Notes under the pieces: generated by a model
The model's database searches: none
What the model was told of the DNA's origin: nothing
Seen by the model: the letters and a program-made list of their open reading frames with translations, nothing else
Shown here: positions 1-7,310 of the stretch, piece after piece
Layout of the letters: each line of letters begins with the position of its first letter
How positions within the stretch are numbered: the stretch's first letter is position 1
Position numbers and translations under genes: made by a program
Source: Actinomycetes bacterium
GTDB taxonomy: Bacteria > Actinomycetota > Actinomycetes > Mycobacteriales > Micromonosporaceae
Length of the DNA: 10,758 bases
Reading direction: 5' to 3'
NCBI GenBank assembly: GCA_023437285.1
Contig: JAEZGP010000508.1
Coordinates: 1 to 10,758, forward strand

Positions 1-196
1 CCGCGGCAGACCCGCTGGCCACGACAGACCCACCGTCCGCGGCAGGGCCGGCCTCACCAGCCGGGGGGGTGTCGCCGGCCGCCTTGGCGGTGCGACGGGT
101 ACGGGTGCGCTTGACGGGTGGGGCGGCGGGCTCTTCGGCCGAAACCGGGTTTTCCGCTGCCTCAGGCCCGTTGACCTCAGGCTCGTTGTCGAGCAT
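1..196 (-). CDS. rne: Ribonuclease E/G, N-terminal fragment (partial)
   Basis: Only the first 65 codons are present; the gene runs off the left edge. The product begins MLDNEPEVNGPEAAENPVSA and continues as a Pro/Ala/Glu-rich segment with a basic patch (KRTRTRRTAK). This is the disordered leader that precedes the S1 and catalytic domains in actinobacterial RNase E/G, an endonuclease that processes rRNA and tRNA precursors and starts mRNA decay. No catalytic residue is visible, so the call rests on this leader and on position: RNase E/G normally follows the TIGR03960 and TIGR03936 genes and precedes rplU-rpmA. The start at 196 is chosen because GGAGAG (211-206) lies 9 nt upstream. An in-frame ATG at 265 would add 23 residues but has no ribosome binding site. 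Confidence is good for the family and limited for details. Confidence 0.75.
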   Translation of the reverse strand, partial: MLDNEPEVNGPEAAENPVSAEEPAAPPVKRTRTRRTAKAAGDTPPAGEAGPAADGGSVVASGSAA

Positions 197-205
197 CCGG
201 ACGTT

Positions 206-211
206 CTCTCC
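206..211 (-). promoter_or_regulatory. Ribosome binding site deciding the rne start
   Basis: GGAGAG sits 9 nt before ATG 196. It favours the short form over the in-frame ATG at 265. The 117-nt gap back to the DUF2344 stop also holds a small perfect inverted repeat, CGTGCC-AG-GGCACG at 277-290, whose role is unknown. Confidence 0.55.
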
Positions 212-313
212 AGTTCTGGCTGCACCCGGGCGCGATTCACGCTGCCACGCAGGAGCCGCCGTCATGCTTGCGGCAACGTGCCAGGGCACGCCACCGAAGT
301 CTGCCTTGCGCCG

Positions 314-1120
314 TCAGGACGACGGCGCTCCGTCAACGCCACGCTCGCGGTCCGCCGAAAGCGGATCAACGATCTCGCCCTGCGCGGTCAGCCCGCCCTG
401 CGCGAGCCGGGTCGCGCGAGGCGGCACCGGCGGCACCAGGTCGGCCACTACACGCAGGCCGGCGAGGACGTCATCGGGACGTACGGACGGGGTGACCTGC
501 CGTACGACAAGGTCGAGTATCGCACACACACCGTCACCGTCTCCGGAGGTCCGGGTGACCTCGGCGGACGTCGTCCCATCCGTCACTTGGGCCACCAGTG
601 ACACCACGGCGCCGCGTACGTCGAAGCTGCGCATCCCCTGCTTGGTCAGCCGCTCGACGATCACCTCCGGCGCGGCGAGGAACGCCGCGACCGCGTCCGC
701 CAGGTCGGCCGGCGCGACGCCGGTCAACTCCACGCGCCACGCGGACGCCTCGATCCGGTCGCTGAGGCCGCCGGGGGCGGCCACCGGTACGGCGTCGAGC
801 ACGTCCAGGCCCGGCGACAGGGCGGCGTCGAGGGCCTTGACCAGGTCCGCCGGCTCCACGGGGGCGCGCAGGCCGATCTCCAGGTACTCCGCTTCGCTGG
901 CCGTGCCGGTCGGCGCGGCGCTCGCGTACGAGATCTTGGGGTGGGGAGTGAAGCCCTGCGAGTACGCGATGGGCACCCCGGCGCGCTCGATGGCCCGCTC
1001 GAAGGCGCGCGCGAAGTCGCGATGGGACGTGAACCGCATGGGCCCGCGTTTGGCGTACCTGAGGCGCAACCGCTGCACCACCGGAGCCTGGTTCGACTCC
1101 GGCTGATTCTTCTTACCGAT
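314..1120 (-). CDS. TIGR03936 / DUF2344 radical SAM-linked protein
   Basis: The product matches the TIGR03936 (DUF2344) family, whose biochemical role is unknown. The family is encoded next to, or in some Firmicutes fused to, the TIGR03960 B12-type radical SAM protein, so the two probably act together. Visible hallmarks are the N-terminal block RLRLRYAKRGPMRFTSHRDF and, soon after, AYSQGFTPHPKISYASAAPTG, both strongly conserved in the family. No signal peptide or membrane segment is seen, so it is probably cytosolic. The C-terminal 30 or so residues are polar and look disordered. Standard start codons in this frame begin only at GTG 1081 (255 aa), which lacks a well-placed ribosome binding site. 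The frame stays open upstream to the TAA of the radical SAM gene, and that stretch reads IGKKNQPESNQAP, which resembles N-termini of relatives as I recall them. GGAG (1130-1127) lies 6 nt before an ATC at 1120, so I place the start there (268 aa). The family call is firm; the start is not. Confidence 0.85.
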   Translation of the reverse strand: MGKKNQPESNQAPVVQRLRLRYAKRGPMRFTSHRDFARAFERAIERAGVPIAYSQGFTPHPKISYASAAPTGTASEAEYLEIGLRAPVEPADLVKALDAALSPGLDVLDAVPVAAPGGLSDRIEASAWRVELTGVAPADLADAVAAFLAAPEVIVERLTKQGMRSFDVRGAVVSLVAQVTDGTTSAEVTRTSGDGDGVCAILDLVVRQVTPSVRPDDVLAGLRVVADLVPPVPPRATRLAQGGLTAQGEIVDPLSADRERGVDGAPSS

Positions 1121-1126
1121 GATGAA

Positions 1127-1130
1127 CTCC
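1127..1130 (-). promoter_or_regulatory. Ribosome binding site pointing to an ATC start
   Basis: GGAG lies within CTGGAGTTCATCATC, just after the radical SAM stop (1135-1133). It is 6 nt from the second ATC (1120-1118), the same spacing as the GGAGG-to-TTG pair of the radical SAM gene. It is 45 nt from GTG 1081, far too distant to serve that codon. Confidence 0.45.
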
Positions 1131-1132
1131 AG

Positions 1133-3085
1133 TTAAGAGGGGGTGCGCAGGCCTTCGACGGGCGTCAGCGGCAGCAGCTTGCGGCCGGTCGGCCCGATCT
1201 GGATCTGGGTGTCCATGCTGGGGCACACACCGCAGTCGAAGCACGGCGTCCAGCGACAGTCGTCCTGCTCGTACTCGGTGAGGGCGTCCTGCCAGTCCTT
1301 CCAGAGCCATTCCTTGTCCAGGCCCGAGTCGAGGTGGTCCCAGGGGAGCACCTCGGCCTCGTCGCGCTCCCGAATGGTGTACCAGTCGAGGTCGACGCCG
1401 AACGCGGGCAGCGTCTGCGCGGCGGCGGTGACCCACCGGTCGTACGAGAAGTGCTCCGACCAGCCGTCGAAGCGGCCGCCGGACTCCCAGACGCGGCGGA
1501 TGACCGCCCCGACGCGCCGGTCGCCGCGCGAGAGCAGGCCCTCGATCAGCGACGGCTGCCCGTCGTGGTAGCGGTACCCGATCGCCCGGCCCAGCGACTT
1601 GTCGGCGTTGATGGCGAACTTGAGCTGCTTGAGCCGGTTGTCGATCACCTCGGGCGACGCCATGGCCGCCCACTGGAACGGCGTGTGCGGCTTGGGCACG
1701 AACCCGCCGATCGACACCGTGCACCGGATGTCACGGGAGCCGGTCGCCTGCCGGCCCGCCTTGATCACCTCGTGCGCGAGGCGCGCGATCTGCAGCACGT
1801 CCTCGTCGGTCTCGGTGGGCAGGCCGCACATGAAGTACAGCTTCACGTTGCGCCAGCCGTTGGTGTACGCGGTGACGACGGTGCGGATGAGGTCCTCCTC
1901 CGTCACCATCTTGTTGATCACCTTGCGGATGCGCTCGGAGCCGCCCTCCGGCGCGAACGTCAGACCCGTACGCCGGCCGTTGCGCGACAGCTCCTGGGCC
2001 AGATCGATGTTGAACGCGTCCACCCGGGTCGACGGCAGCGACAGCGACACGTTCGAGCCCTCGTACTGGTCGGCCAGGCCCGAGCAGATGTCGCCGATCT
2101 CGCTGTGGTCCGCGCTGGACAGCGACAGCAGGCCCACCTCTCGGAAGCCGGAGAACTCCAGCCCTTCCTTGACCATCTGCCCGACCGTGGTGATCGACCG
2201 CTCCCGCACGGGCCGCGTGATCATGCCCGCCTGGCAGAACCGGCAGCCGCGCGTACACCCGCGGAAGATCTCCACCGCGTACCGTTCGTGGACGGTCTCC
2301 GCGAGCGGGACCAGGGGCTTCTTCGGGTACGGCCAGGCGTCGAGGTCCATGGTCGTGCGCTTGTGCACCCGGAACGGCACGTCGGCCCGGTTGGGCACGA
2401 CCCGCTGGATGCGGCCGTCGGGCAGGTAGTCGACGTCGTAGAAGCGCGGCACGTACACCGACTCGGTGCGCGCAAGGCGCAGCAGCAGCTCGGTACGCCC
2501 GCCCGGCGAGCCCTCGGCCTTCCACCGCCGGACGATCGCGGTGATCTCCAGTACGGCCTCCTCGCCGTCGCCGAGCACGGCGGCGTCGATGAAGTCGGCG
2601 ATCGGCTCCGGGTTGAACGCCGCGTGCCCGCCCGCGACGATCACCGGGTCCGACTCGTCCCGGTCGGCGGCGATCAGCGGGATCCCGGCCAGGTCGATCG
2701 CGGTGAGCAGGTTCGTGTACCCCAGCTCCGTCGCGAACGAGACACCGAACAGGTCGAAGCCCTTGACGGGCCGGTGGGCGTCGACCGTGAACTGCGGCAC
2801 GCCGTGCTCCCGCATGAGCGCCTCAAGATCGGGCCAGACGGCGTACGTCCGCTCGGCCAGCACGTCGGGCTGCTCGTTGAGCACCTCGTACAAGATCTGG
2901 ACGCCCTGGTTCGGCAGCCCTACCTCGTACGCGTCCGGGTACATCAGCACCCACCGGACGGTGGCGTCCGACCACTCCTTGACGGACGCGCCCAGCTCCC
3001 CACCCACGTACTGGATGGGCTTGCTCACCCGGGGCAGCAACTGCTCCAGCTGGGGCCACACGCTGGTCGCACTCTCGACGGACAA
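1133..3085 (-). CDS. TIGR03960-type B12-binding-domain radical SAM protein
   Basis: This is a radical SAM enzyme of the TIGR03960 family, 650 aa, with an N-terminal region of B12-binding-like character; substrate and reaction are unknown. From the TTG start the protein opens SVESATSVWPQLEQLLPRVS followed by KPIQYVGGELG, a conserved family N-terminus. The iron-sulfur motif CxxxCxxC is present as GCTRGCRFCQAG, with Cys at about 277, 281 and 284. Further family-like signals are LTFAPEGGSERIRKVINK and KLYFMCGLPTETDEDV in the barrel. A C-terminal cysteine cluster (CRWTPCFDCGVCPS) may hold a second cluster or a metal. TTG 3085 is chosen because GGAGG lies 6 nt upstream and homology starts exactly there. 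The longer frame to 3256 would add 57 glycine-rich residues read through a G-rich tract and the 65-bp palindrome, which is implausible. It is followed after about 12 nt by the DUF2344 gene and then rne, consistent with one operon. Confidence 0.92.
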   Translation of the reverse strand: MSVESATSVWPQLEQLLPRVSKPIQYVGGELGASVKEWSDATVRWVLMYPDAYEVGLPNQGVQILYEVLNEQPDVLAERTYAVWPDLEALMREHGVPQFTVDAHRPVKGFDLFGVSFATELGYTNLLTAIDLAGIPLIAADRDESDPVIVAGGHAAFNPEPIADFIDAAVLGDGEEAVLEITAIVRRWKAEGSPGGRTELLLRLARTESVYVPRFYDVDYLPDGRIQRVVPNRADVPFRVHKRTTMDLDAWPYPKKPLVPLAETVHERYAVEIFRGCTRGCRFCQAGMITRPVRERSITTVGQMVKEGLEFSGFREVGLLSLSSADHSEIGDICSGLADQYEGSNVSLSLPSTRVDAFNIDLAQELSRNGRRTGLTFAPEGGSERIRKVINKMVTEEDLIRTVVTAYTNGWRNVKLYFMCGLPTETDEDVLQIARLAHEVIKAGRQATGSRDIRCTVSIGGFVPKPHTPFQWAAMASPEVIDNRLKQLKFAINADKSLGRAIGYRYHDGQPSLIEGLLSRGDRRVGAVIRRVWESGGRFDGWSEHFSYDRWVTAAAQTLPAFGVDLDWYTIRERDEAEVLPWDHLDSGLDKEWLWKDWQDALTEYEQDDCRWTPCFDCGVCPSMDTQIQIGPTGRKLLPLTPVEGLRTPS

Positions 3086-3091
3086 CCCGAA

Positions 3092-3096
3092 CCTCC
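3092..3096 (-). promoter_or_regulatory. Ribosome binding site deciding a TTG start
   Basis: GGAGG on the minus strand is separated by 6 nt from TTG 3085-3083. It settles the start of the radical SAM gene, since the upstream in-frame extension has neither a ribosome binding site nor protein-like composition. Confidence 0.7.
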
Positions 3097-3129
3097 ACCC
3101 ACAATTCAACCCATCGAGAGTACGCGCAA

Positions 3130-3195
3130 CCCCCCACCTCCCCCCAACCCCCACCCCGACCACTCCCTCCCCCCACCCACGCCCCCCGCACCCCG
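3130..3195 (+). repeat. C-rich tract upstream of the radical SAM gene
   Basis: This 66-base run is nearly all C on the plus strand, with scattered A and T (G-rich on the transcribed minus RNA), and contains several runs of five or six C. It lies between the radical SAM start and the 65-bp palindrome. On the minus RNA the G-runs could form quadruplex-type structure. It mirrors the G-rich tract on the other side of the palindrome at about equal distance. Confidence 0.6.
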
Positions 3196-3201
3196 TCAGC
3201 G

Positions 3202-3266
3202 CGACGTTTGGGTGATTGCGCGCGTAATTCCGAGCCGGAGTAACACGCGGAACCACCCAAACGTCG
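3202..3266. repeat. 65-bp near-perfect palindrome (long hairpin)
   Basis: The sequence is symmetric about position 3234 with no bulge. Of 31 opposed positions, 26 are Watson-Crick pairs, closing on a 3-base loop (AGC, 3233-3235). The outer arms are a perfect 13-bp inverted repeat, CGACGTTTGGGTG (3202-3214) and its complement (3254-3266). On the minus-strand RNA two of the other five positions (3215/3253 and 3223/3245) become G-U wobbles, against one on the plus-strand RNA. It stands about 90 bp downstream of the plsC stop and about 115 bp upstream of the radical SAM start. It could be the plsC transcription terminator (no U-tract follows, as is common in actinobacteria), an intergenic palindromic repeat copied around the genome, or an operator. 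The sequence alone does not decide. Confidence 0.75.
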
Positions 3267-3295
3267 GCAGAAACCGGGCGGGCAGCGGGCGGGGA

Positions 3296-3347
3296 GGGGG
3301 TGGGAAGGGGGTGGGAAGGGGGTGCGAAGGAGGTGGGACGGTGGGAC
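3296..3347 (+). repeat. G-rich 11-bp tandem repeat after plsC
   Basis: Four consecutive 11-bp units follow one another: GGGGGTGGGAA (3296-3306), an identical copy (3307-3317), GGGGGTGCGAA (3318-3328) and GGAGGTGGGAC (3329-3339), then a partial copy, GGTGGGAC. The run ends 6 bp from the plsC stop codon. The plus strand has many runs of three or more G and could form a G-quadruplex; the plsC mRNA would carry the C-rich complement. Such runs expand and contract easily and are also prone to sequencing error. Confidence 0.7.
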
Positions 3348-3353
3348 GGGTCG

Positions 3354-4016
3354 TCAGCGGGACACGCGGGGGGCGTATCTCGGGACGTACTCCTGGCCCG
3401 TGAGCTTTTGGATCTCGGCCATGATCTCGTCGGTGATGGCGCGCAGCGACGTGCTGTCGGCCTCCCGGTCGCCGAAGTGCATCGGCTTGCCGAACTTGAT
3501 CGTGACGGGGCCGAGCTTCGGGATGAGCCGGCCGATCGGCTGGATCTTGTCGGTGCCGATCGTACCGACCGGGATCACCGGCACCCCGGCGTCGAGGGCG
3601 AGGCGCGCGGCGCCCGTACGGCCCCGGTAGAGCCGCCCGTCCGGCGAACGGGTGCCCTCGGGGTAGACGCCGACCAGGTCACCGGCCTTGAGCGCCGGTA
3701 CGGCCGCCTCGAACGCGTTGAGCGCGGCTCGCCCGCCCTCCCGGTTGACCCGGATGGCACCCAGGCTCTCCATGAGGTTGCGGTTGAACCAGCCGGTGAG
3801 CCCGGTACCCGTGAAGTACTCCGATTTCGCCCAGAACGCGATGTGCCGGCGCACGACGGCGCCCATGAACACCTCGTCGGCGACGGACAGGTGGTTGCCG
3901 GCGAGGATCGCCCCGCCGGTTTCCGGGATGTTCTCGAGGCCTTCGACCGTGGGCCGCCACGCGATGCGCATCGCGGGCGCCACCGTGTACATGCCAACGG
4001 TGTACAGCAGCGGCAC
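3354..4016 (-). CDS. 1-acyl-sn-glycerol-3-phosphate acyltransferase family protein (PlsC-like)
   Basis: This is a 220-aa acyltransferase of the PlsC/LPLAT superfamily. The family moves an acyl chain from acyl-CoA or acyl-ACP to the sn-2 position of lysophosphatidic acid to give phosphatidic acid at the inner face of the membrane. The catalytic HX4D motif is present in GNHLSVADE (His42, Asp47), the glycerol-phosphate-binding block in YPEGTRS (Glu120), and block IV in VPVIPVG (145-151). The N-terminus is weakly hydrophobic and probably membrane-associated. Length fits the short actinobacterial forms. GTG 4016 is chosen because AGGAG (4026-4022) sits 5 nt upstream. It lies between the ileS terminator hairpin and the palindrome spacer, so it is probably its own transcription unit. 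Relatives in this superfamily can use other acyl acceptors, so the exact substrate is inferred. Confidence 0.9.
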   Translation of the reverse strand: MPLLYTVGMYTVAPAMRIAWRPTVEGLENIPETGGAILAGNHLSVADEVFMGAVVRRHIAFWAKSEYFTGTGLTGWFNRNLMESLGAIRVNREGGRAALNAFEAAVPALKAGDLVGVYPEGTRSPDGRLYRGRTGAARLALDAGVPVIPVGTIGTDKIQPIGRLIPKLGPVTIKFGKPMHFGDREADSTSLRAITDEIMAEIQKLTGQEYVPRYAPRVSR

Positions 4017-4051
4017 GCGTACTCCTCACGACAACCCGGGACGTCGGCATC

Positions 4052-4057
4052 ACTGTA
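4052..4057 (-). promoter_or_regulatory. Candidate -10 element for plsC
   Basis: TACAGT on the minus strand, about 35 nt upstream of the GTG start, fits the TANNNT pattern of housekeeping-sigma -10 boxes. No good -35 box is seen at 16-18 nt. A promoter is expected in this 168-bp spacer because a strong hairpin separates plsC from ileS, but this exact site is a weak call. Confidence 0.2.
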
Positions 4058-4149
4058 GTGGATCGCCTCCGGGCCGATCGAGGCGTAGCCCACCGACCAG
4101 GCCCCGGGCCACCGGCGCCGTCCGGCGCGCACGTCCAGACAGCCGGCGG

Positions 4150-4180
4150 TCGTGGCCGGCCGGAGCCCGGCCGGCCACGA
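4150..4180 (-). terminator. Stem-loop terminator of ileS
   Basis: A perfect 13-bp stem (arms 4150-4162 and 4168-4180) closes a 5-base loop. The arms read TCGTGGCCGGCCG and CGGCCGGCCACGA on the minus strand. It begins 4 nt after the ileS TGA. No U-tract follows, as is usual for actinobacterial terminators. The stability and position make transcript 3'-end formation the obvious role. Confidence 0.85.
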
Positions 4181-4184
4181 AACG

Positions 4185-7100
4185 TCAGACCTTCGCCACC
4201 GTCACCCGGACGGTGTCGCCCTCGCCCGCCTCGCCCGCGAAGGCGCCCTCGCCGGCCGCCCCGAGCGTCACGTCGTCGGCGAGGACCTCGCCGGCCACGA
4301 ACTCCCGGTGCGCCTCCACGGCGGCCGCGACGGCCGGCGGCGCCTCGACGACGACCGTGATCCGGTCGGAGACGTCGAGGTCGGCGGCCCGGCGGGCCTG
4401 CTGCACGACCCGGATCACGTCCCGGGCCAGGCCCTCGGCGGCGAGCTCGTCGGTCACCTCGGTGTCGAGGACGACCACGCCCGCCGACAACGGCGCCGAG
4501 CGCTCGGGGTCCGCGGCGACGAGCTTCAGGTCGTACTCCCCCTCCTGGAGGGTGACCCCGGCGGCGAGCGGGCCGGCGTCGGTGAGCGACCACTCCCCGG
4601 CCTTGACCGCCTTGATCACCTGCTGCACGGCGCCGCCGACGCGCGGCCCCAACGCCCGCGGCACGACGGTGAGCACCTGCTGGCAGTAGGTCGACACGTC
4701 GTCGGCGAAGTCGACCGACTTGACGTTGACCTCGTCGGCGATGAGGTCCGCGAGCGGCCTCAGGTCCGTGGCGTGCGGCGACGCGACCGTGAGCGTACGC
4801 AGCGGCAGCCGCACCCGCAGGCCCTTGGCCTTGCGCAGCGACAGCGCCGCCGAGCACACCTCGCGCACCTGGTCCATCGTGGACACCAGCTCGTCGTCGG
4901 CGGGGAACTCGTCGGCCGACGGCCAGTCGGTCAGGTGCACCGACCGCTCGCCGGTCAGCCCGCGCCAGATCTCCTCCGACACCATCGGCGCGAGCGGCGC
5001 GACGACCCGGCACACGGTCTCCAGCACCGTGTAGAGGGTGTCGAACGCCTCCGCGTCGCCGGACCAGAACCGGTCCCGGGAGCGGCGCACATACCAGTTG
5101 GTGAGCGCGTCGAGGTAGGTGCGCACGGTGCCGCACGCGGCGGTGATGTCGTAGGCGTCGAGCTGCGCGGTGACGGTCGACACCAGGTCACGGGTCTTGG
5201 CCAGCACATACCGGTCGAGCCGGTGCGTCGAGTCCGTCCGCCGCGTCGCCGTGTACCCCTCCGCGTTGGCGTACAGCGAGAAGAAGTACCAGACGTTCCA
5301 CAGCGGCAGCAGCACCTGGCGCACGGAGTCGCGGATGGTCGCCTCGCTGACCACCACGTCGCCGCCGCGCAGCACCGGCGAGGCCATGAGCGTCCAGCGC
5401 ATGGCGTCGGCGCCGTAGACGTCGAACATCTCGTACACGTCGGGGTAGTTGCGTAGGCTCTTGGACATCTTGCGGCCGTCGGAGCCCAGCACGATGCCGT
5501 GCACCACGCAGGAGCGGAACGCGGGCCGGTCGAACAGGGCTGTGGCGAGCACGTGCAGCGTGTAGAACCAGCCGCGCACCTGCGGCTGGTATTCCACGAT
5601 GAAGTCGCCCGGGTAGTGGTGTTCGAACCAGTCGGCGTTCTCGAACGGGTAGTGCACCTGCGCGAACGGCATGGAGCCCGACTCGAACCAGCAGTCGAGC
5701 ACCTCCGACACCCGGCGCATGGTCGACTTTCCGGTCGGGTCGTCCGGGTTGGGCCGGGTCAGCTCGTCGACGAACGGGCGGTGCAGGTCGGTGACCTTGA
5801 CGCCGAAGTCCTTCTCCAGCTGCTCCAGCGACCCGTACACGTCCACCCGCGGGTAGGTCGGGTCGTCGGACTTCCACACGGGGATCGGCGAGCCCCAGAA
5901 CCGGTTGCGGCTGATCGACCAGTCGCGGGCGTTGGCCAGCCACTTACCGAACGAGCCCTCCTTGACGTGCGCCGGAGTCCAGTCGATCTGCTGGTTCAGC
6001 TCGACCATCCGGTCGCGGAACTGGGTGACCGCCACGAACCACGACGACACCGCCTTGTAGACCAGCGGCGTGTCGCAGCGCCAGCAGTGCGGGTACGAGT
6101 GGGTGTAGGTCTCGTGGCGCAGCACCACGCCGCGGTCCTTGAGGTCGCGCGTGACCGGCTTGTTCGCCTCGAAAACCTGCATTCCCTCGTACGCCGGGAC
6201 GAGCGCGGTGAACTTCGTGTGGTCGTCGACCGTCACGACGGTCGGGATGCCGACCGCGTTACACGCGTTCTGGTCGTCCTCGCCGAACGCGGGCGCCATG
6301 TGCACGATGCCCGTGCCGTCCTCGGTGGTGACGAAGTCGCCGCTCAGCACCTGGAACGCGTTGGGCCCGGCCTGCTCGACCAGGAAGTCGAACAGCGGGG
6401 TGTAGCGGCGGCCCACCAGCTCCGACCCGCGCACCGTGGCCACCGGCGTCCAGTCGCCCAGTTCCTTGGCGTAGGCGCCGACGCGGGCCGCGCCGACATA
6501 CACCCGCTCGCCTTCCGGGCTCTCCAGCAGGGTGTACTCGATGTCGGGCCCGACGGCGACGGCGAGGTTGGACGGCAGGGTCCACGGCGTGGTGGTCCAC
6601 ACCGCGAGCTTCTCGCCGGTCTCCAGCGTGAACTTCACGGTCAGCGCGGGGTCCTGCCGGTCGCGGTAGACGTCGTCCATCCGCGTCTCGGTGTTCGACA
6701 GCGGGGTCTCGCACCGCCAGCAGTACGCCAGCACGCGGAAGCCCTCGTAGACGAGGCCCTTGTCGTGCAGCGTCTTGAACGCCCACATGACGCTTTCCAT
6801 GTAGTCGGTGTCGAGCGTCTTGTAGTCGTTGGCGAAGTCGACCCAGCGGGCCTGGCGGGTGACGTAGCGCTCCCACTCCTGCGTGTAGCGCAGCACCGAG
6901 TTGCGGCAGGCGTCGTTGAACTTCTCCACGCCCAGCTCGAGGATCTCGGCCTTGGTGGAGATGCCGAGCTGCTTTTCGGCCTCGACCTCGGCGGGCAGGC
7001 CGTGGCAGTCCCAGCCGAACCGCCGCTCGACGCGGCGGCCGCGCATGGTCTGGTAGCGCGGCACGAGGTCCTTGGCGTACCCGGTCAGCAGGTGGCCGTA

Positions 7101-7298
7101 GTGCGGCAGGCCGTTGGCGAAGGGCGGGCCGTCGTAGAAGACGTACTCGTTGGCGCCGTTCTCGCCGGCGGGACGCTGCTCGACGCTCGCGACGAAGGTG
7201 TCGTCGCCGGCCCAGTAGTCGAGCACCTCCCGCTCGACCCGGGGCAGGTCGGGGCTCGCCGGTACGCCGGTGCCGGACGTGTGCTTCGGGTAGGCCAT
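4185..7298 (-). CDS. ileS: Isoleucyl-tRNA synthetase (IleRS2-like)
   Basis: Class I aminoacyl-tRNA synthetase of 1037 aa that charges tRNA-Ile with isoleucine in the cytosol. The HxGH nucleotide-binding motif is HYGH (about 66-69) in [16 protein letters not shown], and KMSKS (about 610-614) is intact in [16 protein letters not shown]. The CP1 editing domain shows the Thr-rich [10 protein letters not shown] and [15 protein letters not shown], so Val-tRNA-Ile proofreading is probably kept. Cys pairs in [11 protein letters not shown] and [11 protein letters not shown] look like zinc ligands. The length above 1000 aa, the HYGH form and the lack of a C-terminal zinc finger fit the eukaryote-like IleRS2 type found in actinobacteria. 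ATG 7298 is chosen because the homologous protein begins MAYPKH and GGAGGAG (7317-7311) lies upstream. The frame stays open to a GTG at 7388, but that codon is inside the T-box RNA. Expression is predicted to respond to uncharged tRNA-Ile through that leader. Confidence 0.97.
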   Translation of the reverse strand: MAYPKHTSGTGVPASPDLPRVEREVLDYWAGDDTFVASVEQRPAGENGANEYVFYDGPPFANGLPHYGHLLTGYAKDLVPRYQTMRGRRVERRFGWDCHGLPAEVEAEKQLGISTKAEILELGVEKFNDACRNSVLRYTQEWERYVTRQARWVDFANDYKTLDTDYMESVMWAFKTLHDKGLVYEGFRVLAYCWRCETPLSNTETRMDDVYRDRQDPALTVKFTLETGEKLAVWTTTPWTLPSNLAVAVGPDIEYTLLESPEGERVYVGAARVGAYAKELGDWTPVATVRGSELVGRRYTPLFDFLVEQAGPNAFQVLSGDFVTTEDGTGIVHMAPAFGEDDQNACNAVGIPTVVTVDDHTKFTALVPAYEGMQVFEANKPVTRDLKDRGVVLRHETYTHSYPHCWRCDTPLVYKAVSSWFVAVTQFRDRMVELNQQIDWTPAHVKEGSFGKWLANARDWSISRNRFWGSPIPVWKSDDPTYPRVDVYGSLEQLEKDFGVKVTDLHRPFVDELTRPNPDDPTGKSTMRRVSEVLDCWFESGSMPFAQVHYPFENADWFEHHYPGDFIVEYQPQVRGWFYTLHVLATALFDRPAFRSCVVHGIVLGSDGRKMSKSLRNYPDVYEMFDVYGADAMRWTLMASPVLRGGDVVVSEATIRDSVRQVLLPLWNVWYFFSLYANAEGYTATRRTDSTHRLDRYVLAKTRDLVSTVTAQLDAYDITAACGTVRTYLDALTNWYVRRSRDRFWSGDAEAFDTLYTVLETVCRVVAPLAPMVSEEIWRGLTGERSVHLTDWPSADEFPADDELVSTMDQVREVCSAALSLRKAKGLRVRLPLRTLTVASPHATDLRPLADLIADEVNVKSVDFADDVSTYCQQVLTVVPRALGPRVGGAVQQVIKAVKAGEWSLTDAGPLAAGVTLQEGEYDLKLVAADPERSAPLSAGVVVLDTEVTDELAAEGLARDVIRVVQQARRAADLDVSDRITVVVEAPPAVAAAVEAHREFVAGEVLADDVTLGAAGEGAFAGEAGEGDTVRVTVAKV

Positions 7299-7310
7299 GG
7301 CCCGCTCGCT

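Noticed and set aside
197..265. Alternative RNase E/G start at ATG 265
   Set aside because: No ribosome binding site is present, and the MLDNEPE start has one at normal spacing.
3086..3256. Upstream extension of the radical SAM protein by 57 residues
   Set aside because: It is glycine-rich and read through the G-rich strand and the palindrome. Homology and a GGAGG site both begin at TTG 3085.
941..3403. Very long plus-strand open frame (820 codons) opposite the radical SAM gene
   Set aside because: It is the antisense shadow of a strongly conserved gene in GC-rich DNA. Its composition (Arg, Val, Asp, Leu, His) is typical of such shadows and it ends in low-complexity Pro/Gly.
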